DNA from: Psychrobacter sp.
GTDB lineage: Bacteria; Pseudomonadota; Gammaproteobacteria; Pseudomonadales; Moraxellaceae
Direction: 5' to 3'
Assembly: GCA_020024075.1 (NCBI GenBank)
Contig: JAHHUJ010000116.1
Span: 1 to 6,702 of the forward strand
Length of the DNA stretch: 6,702 bases
Both the position numbers and the translations under genes were made by a program. The notes under the pieces were generated by a model. It saw nothing but the letters and a program-made list of their open reading frames with translations. It ran no database searches and had not been told where the DNA came from. This document shows positions 6,624-6,702 of the stretch, piece after piece. Position 1 is the stretch's first letter. Each line of letters opens with the position of its first letter.

Positions 6624-6658
6624 AAAAAGCCCCCTCAACATTCGTTGCGGGGGCTTTT
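6624..6658. terminator. rRNA operon terminator, also usable from the DUF1289 side
   Basis: The stem AAAAGCCCCC (6625-6634) pairs with GGGGGCTTTT (6649-6658). After one mismatch, a further CAAC/GTTG pairing closes a 4-nt loop. On the minus strand the hairpin is followed by five T (6628-6624), just after the 5S rRNA. On the plus strand it is followed by only four T, 55 nt after the DUF1289 stop. It is mainly the rrn terminator and plausibly shared by both sides. Confidence 0.92.
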
Positions 6659-6668
6659 AGGTATAGGG

Positions 6669-6702
6669 AGCTGACGATGACCTACTCTCACATGGGCGAA
6701 CC
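6669..6702 (-). rRNA. rrf: 5S rRNA, 3' end (partial)
   Basis: The reverse complement reads GGTTCGCCCATGTGAGAG, then TAGGTCATCGTCAGC. This is the typical 3' portion of a gammaproteobacterial 5S rRNA (helix V/IV CCCATG(T/C)GAGAGTAGG and the 3' strand of helix I). The window cuts the gene; the rest, with 23S and 16S, should lie to the right. The exact 3' end is uncertain by a few bases. Confidence 0.88.

Overview
The window looks like an AT-rich gammaproteobacterial chromosome, most likely from the Moraxellaceae (Psychrobacter/Acinetobacter group). The organism call is an inference. It rests on the 3' end of a 5S rRNA at the right edge, a ParE that is near-colinear with the E. coli protein as I remember it, and the yqiA-parE gene order known from enterobacteria. 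No mobile element, CRISPR array, tRNA or phage gene was seen.

Layout, left to right. (1) 128-1699, + strand: a 523-residue inner-membrane protein of the conserved-TM-helix / mechanosensitive-channel type, built from five repeats, followed by an 18-bp tandem repeat and a strong intrinsic terminator. (2) 1939-2616, + strand: a monocistronic short-chain dehydrogenase/reductase-like gene with its own good promoter. Its fold ends are conserved but most of its catalytic residues are missing. A perfect 36-bp palindrome ends transcription from both sides at 2674-2710. (3) 2749-6106, - strand: read in the order yqiA (alpha/beta-hydrolase), parE (topoisomerase IV subunit B), then a PlsC-family acyltransferase 46 nt behind parE. 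(4) 6291-6569, + strand: a small four-cysteine DUF1289 protein, divergent from yqiA. (5) 6624-6702: the terminator and last bases of an rRNA operon coming in on the - strand.

Functionally these are mostly independent housekeeping or envelope genes. ParE supplies the ATPase half of the chromosome-decatenating topoisomerase IV; its partner parC is not in the window. The acyltransferase and the channel act at the inner membrane. YqiA is a predicted esterase. There is no evidence here for a new multi-gene defence, mobile or biosynthetic system. The most unusual item is the degenerate SDR, which is transcriptionally well equipped yet apparently lacks the catalytic tetrad. Smaller oddities are the five-fold repeat channel with no MscS beta domain, the 18-bp duplication, and a boxA-like sequence on the strand antisense to the rRNA operon.
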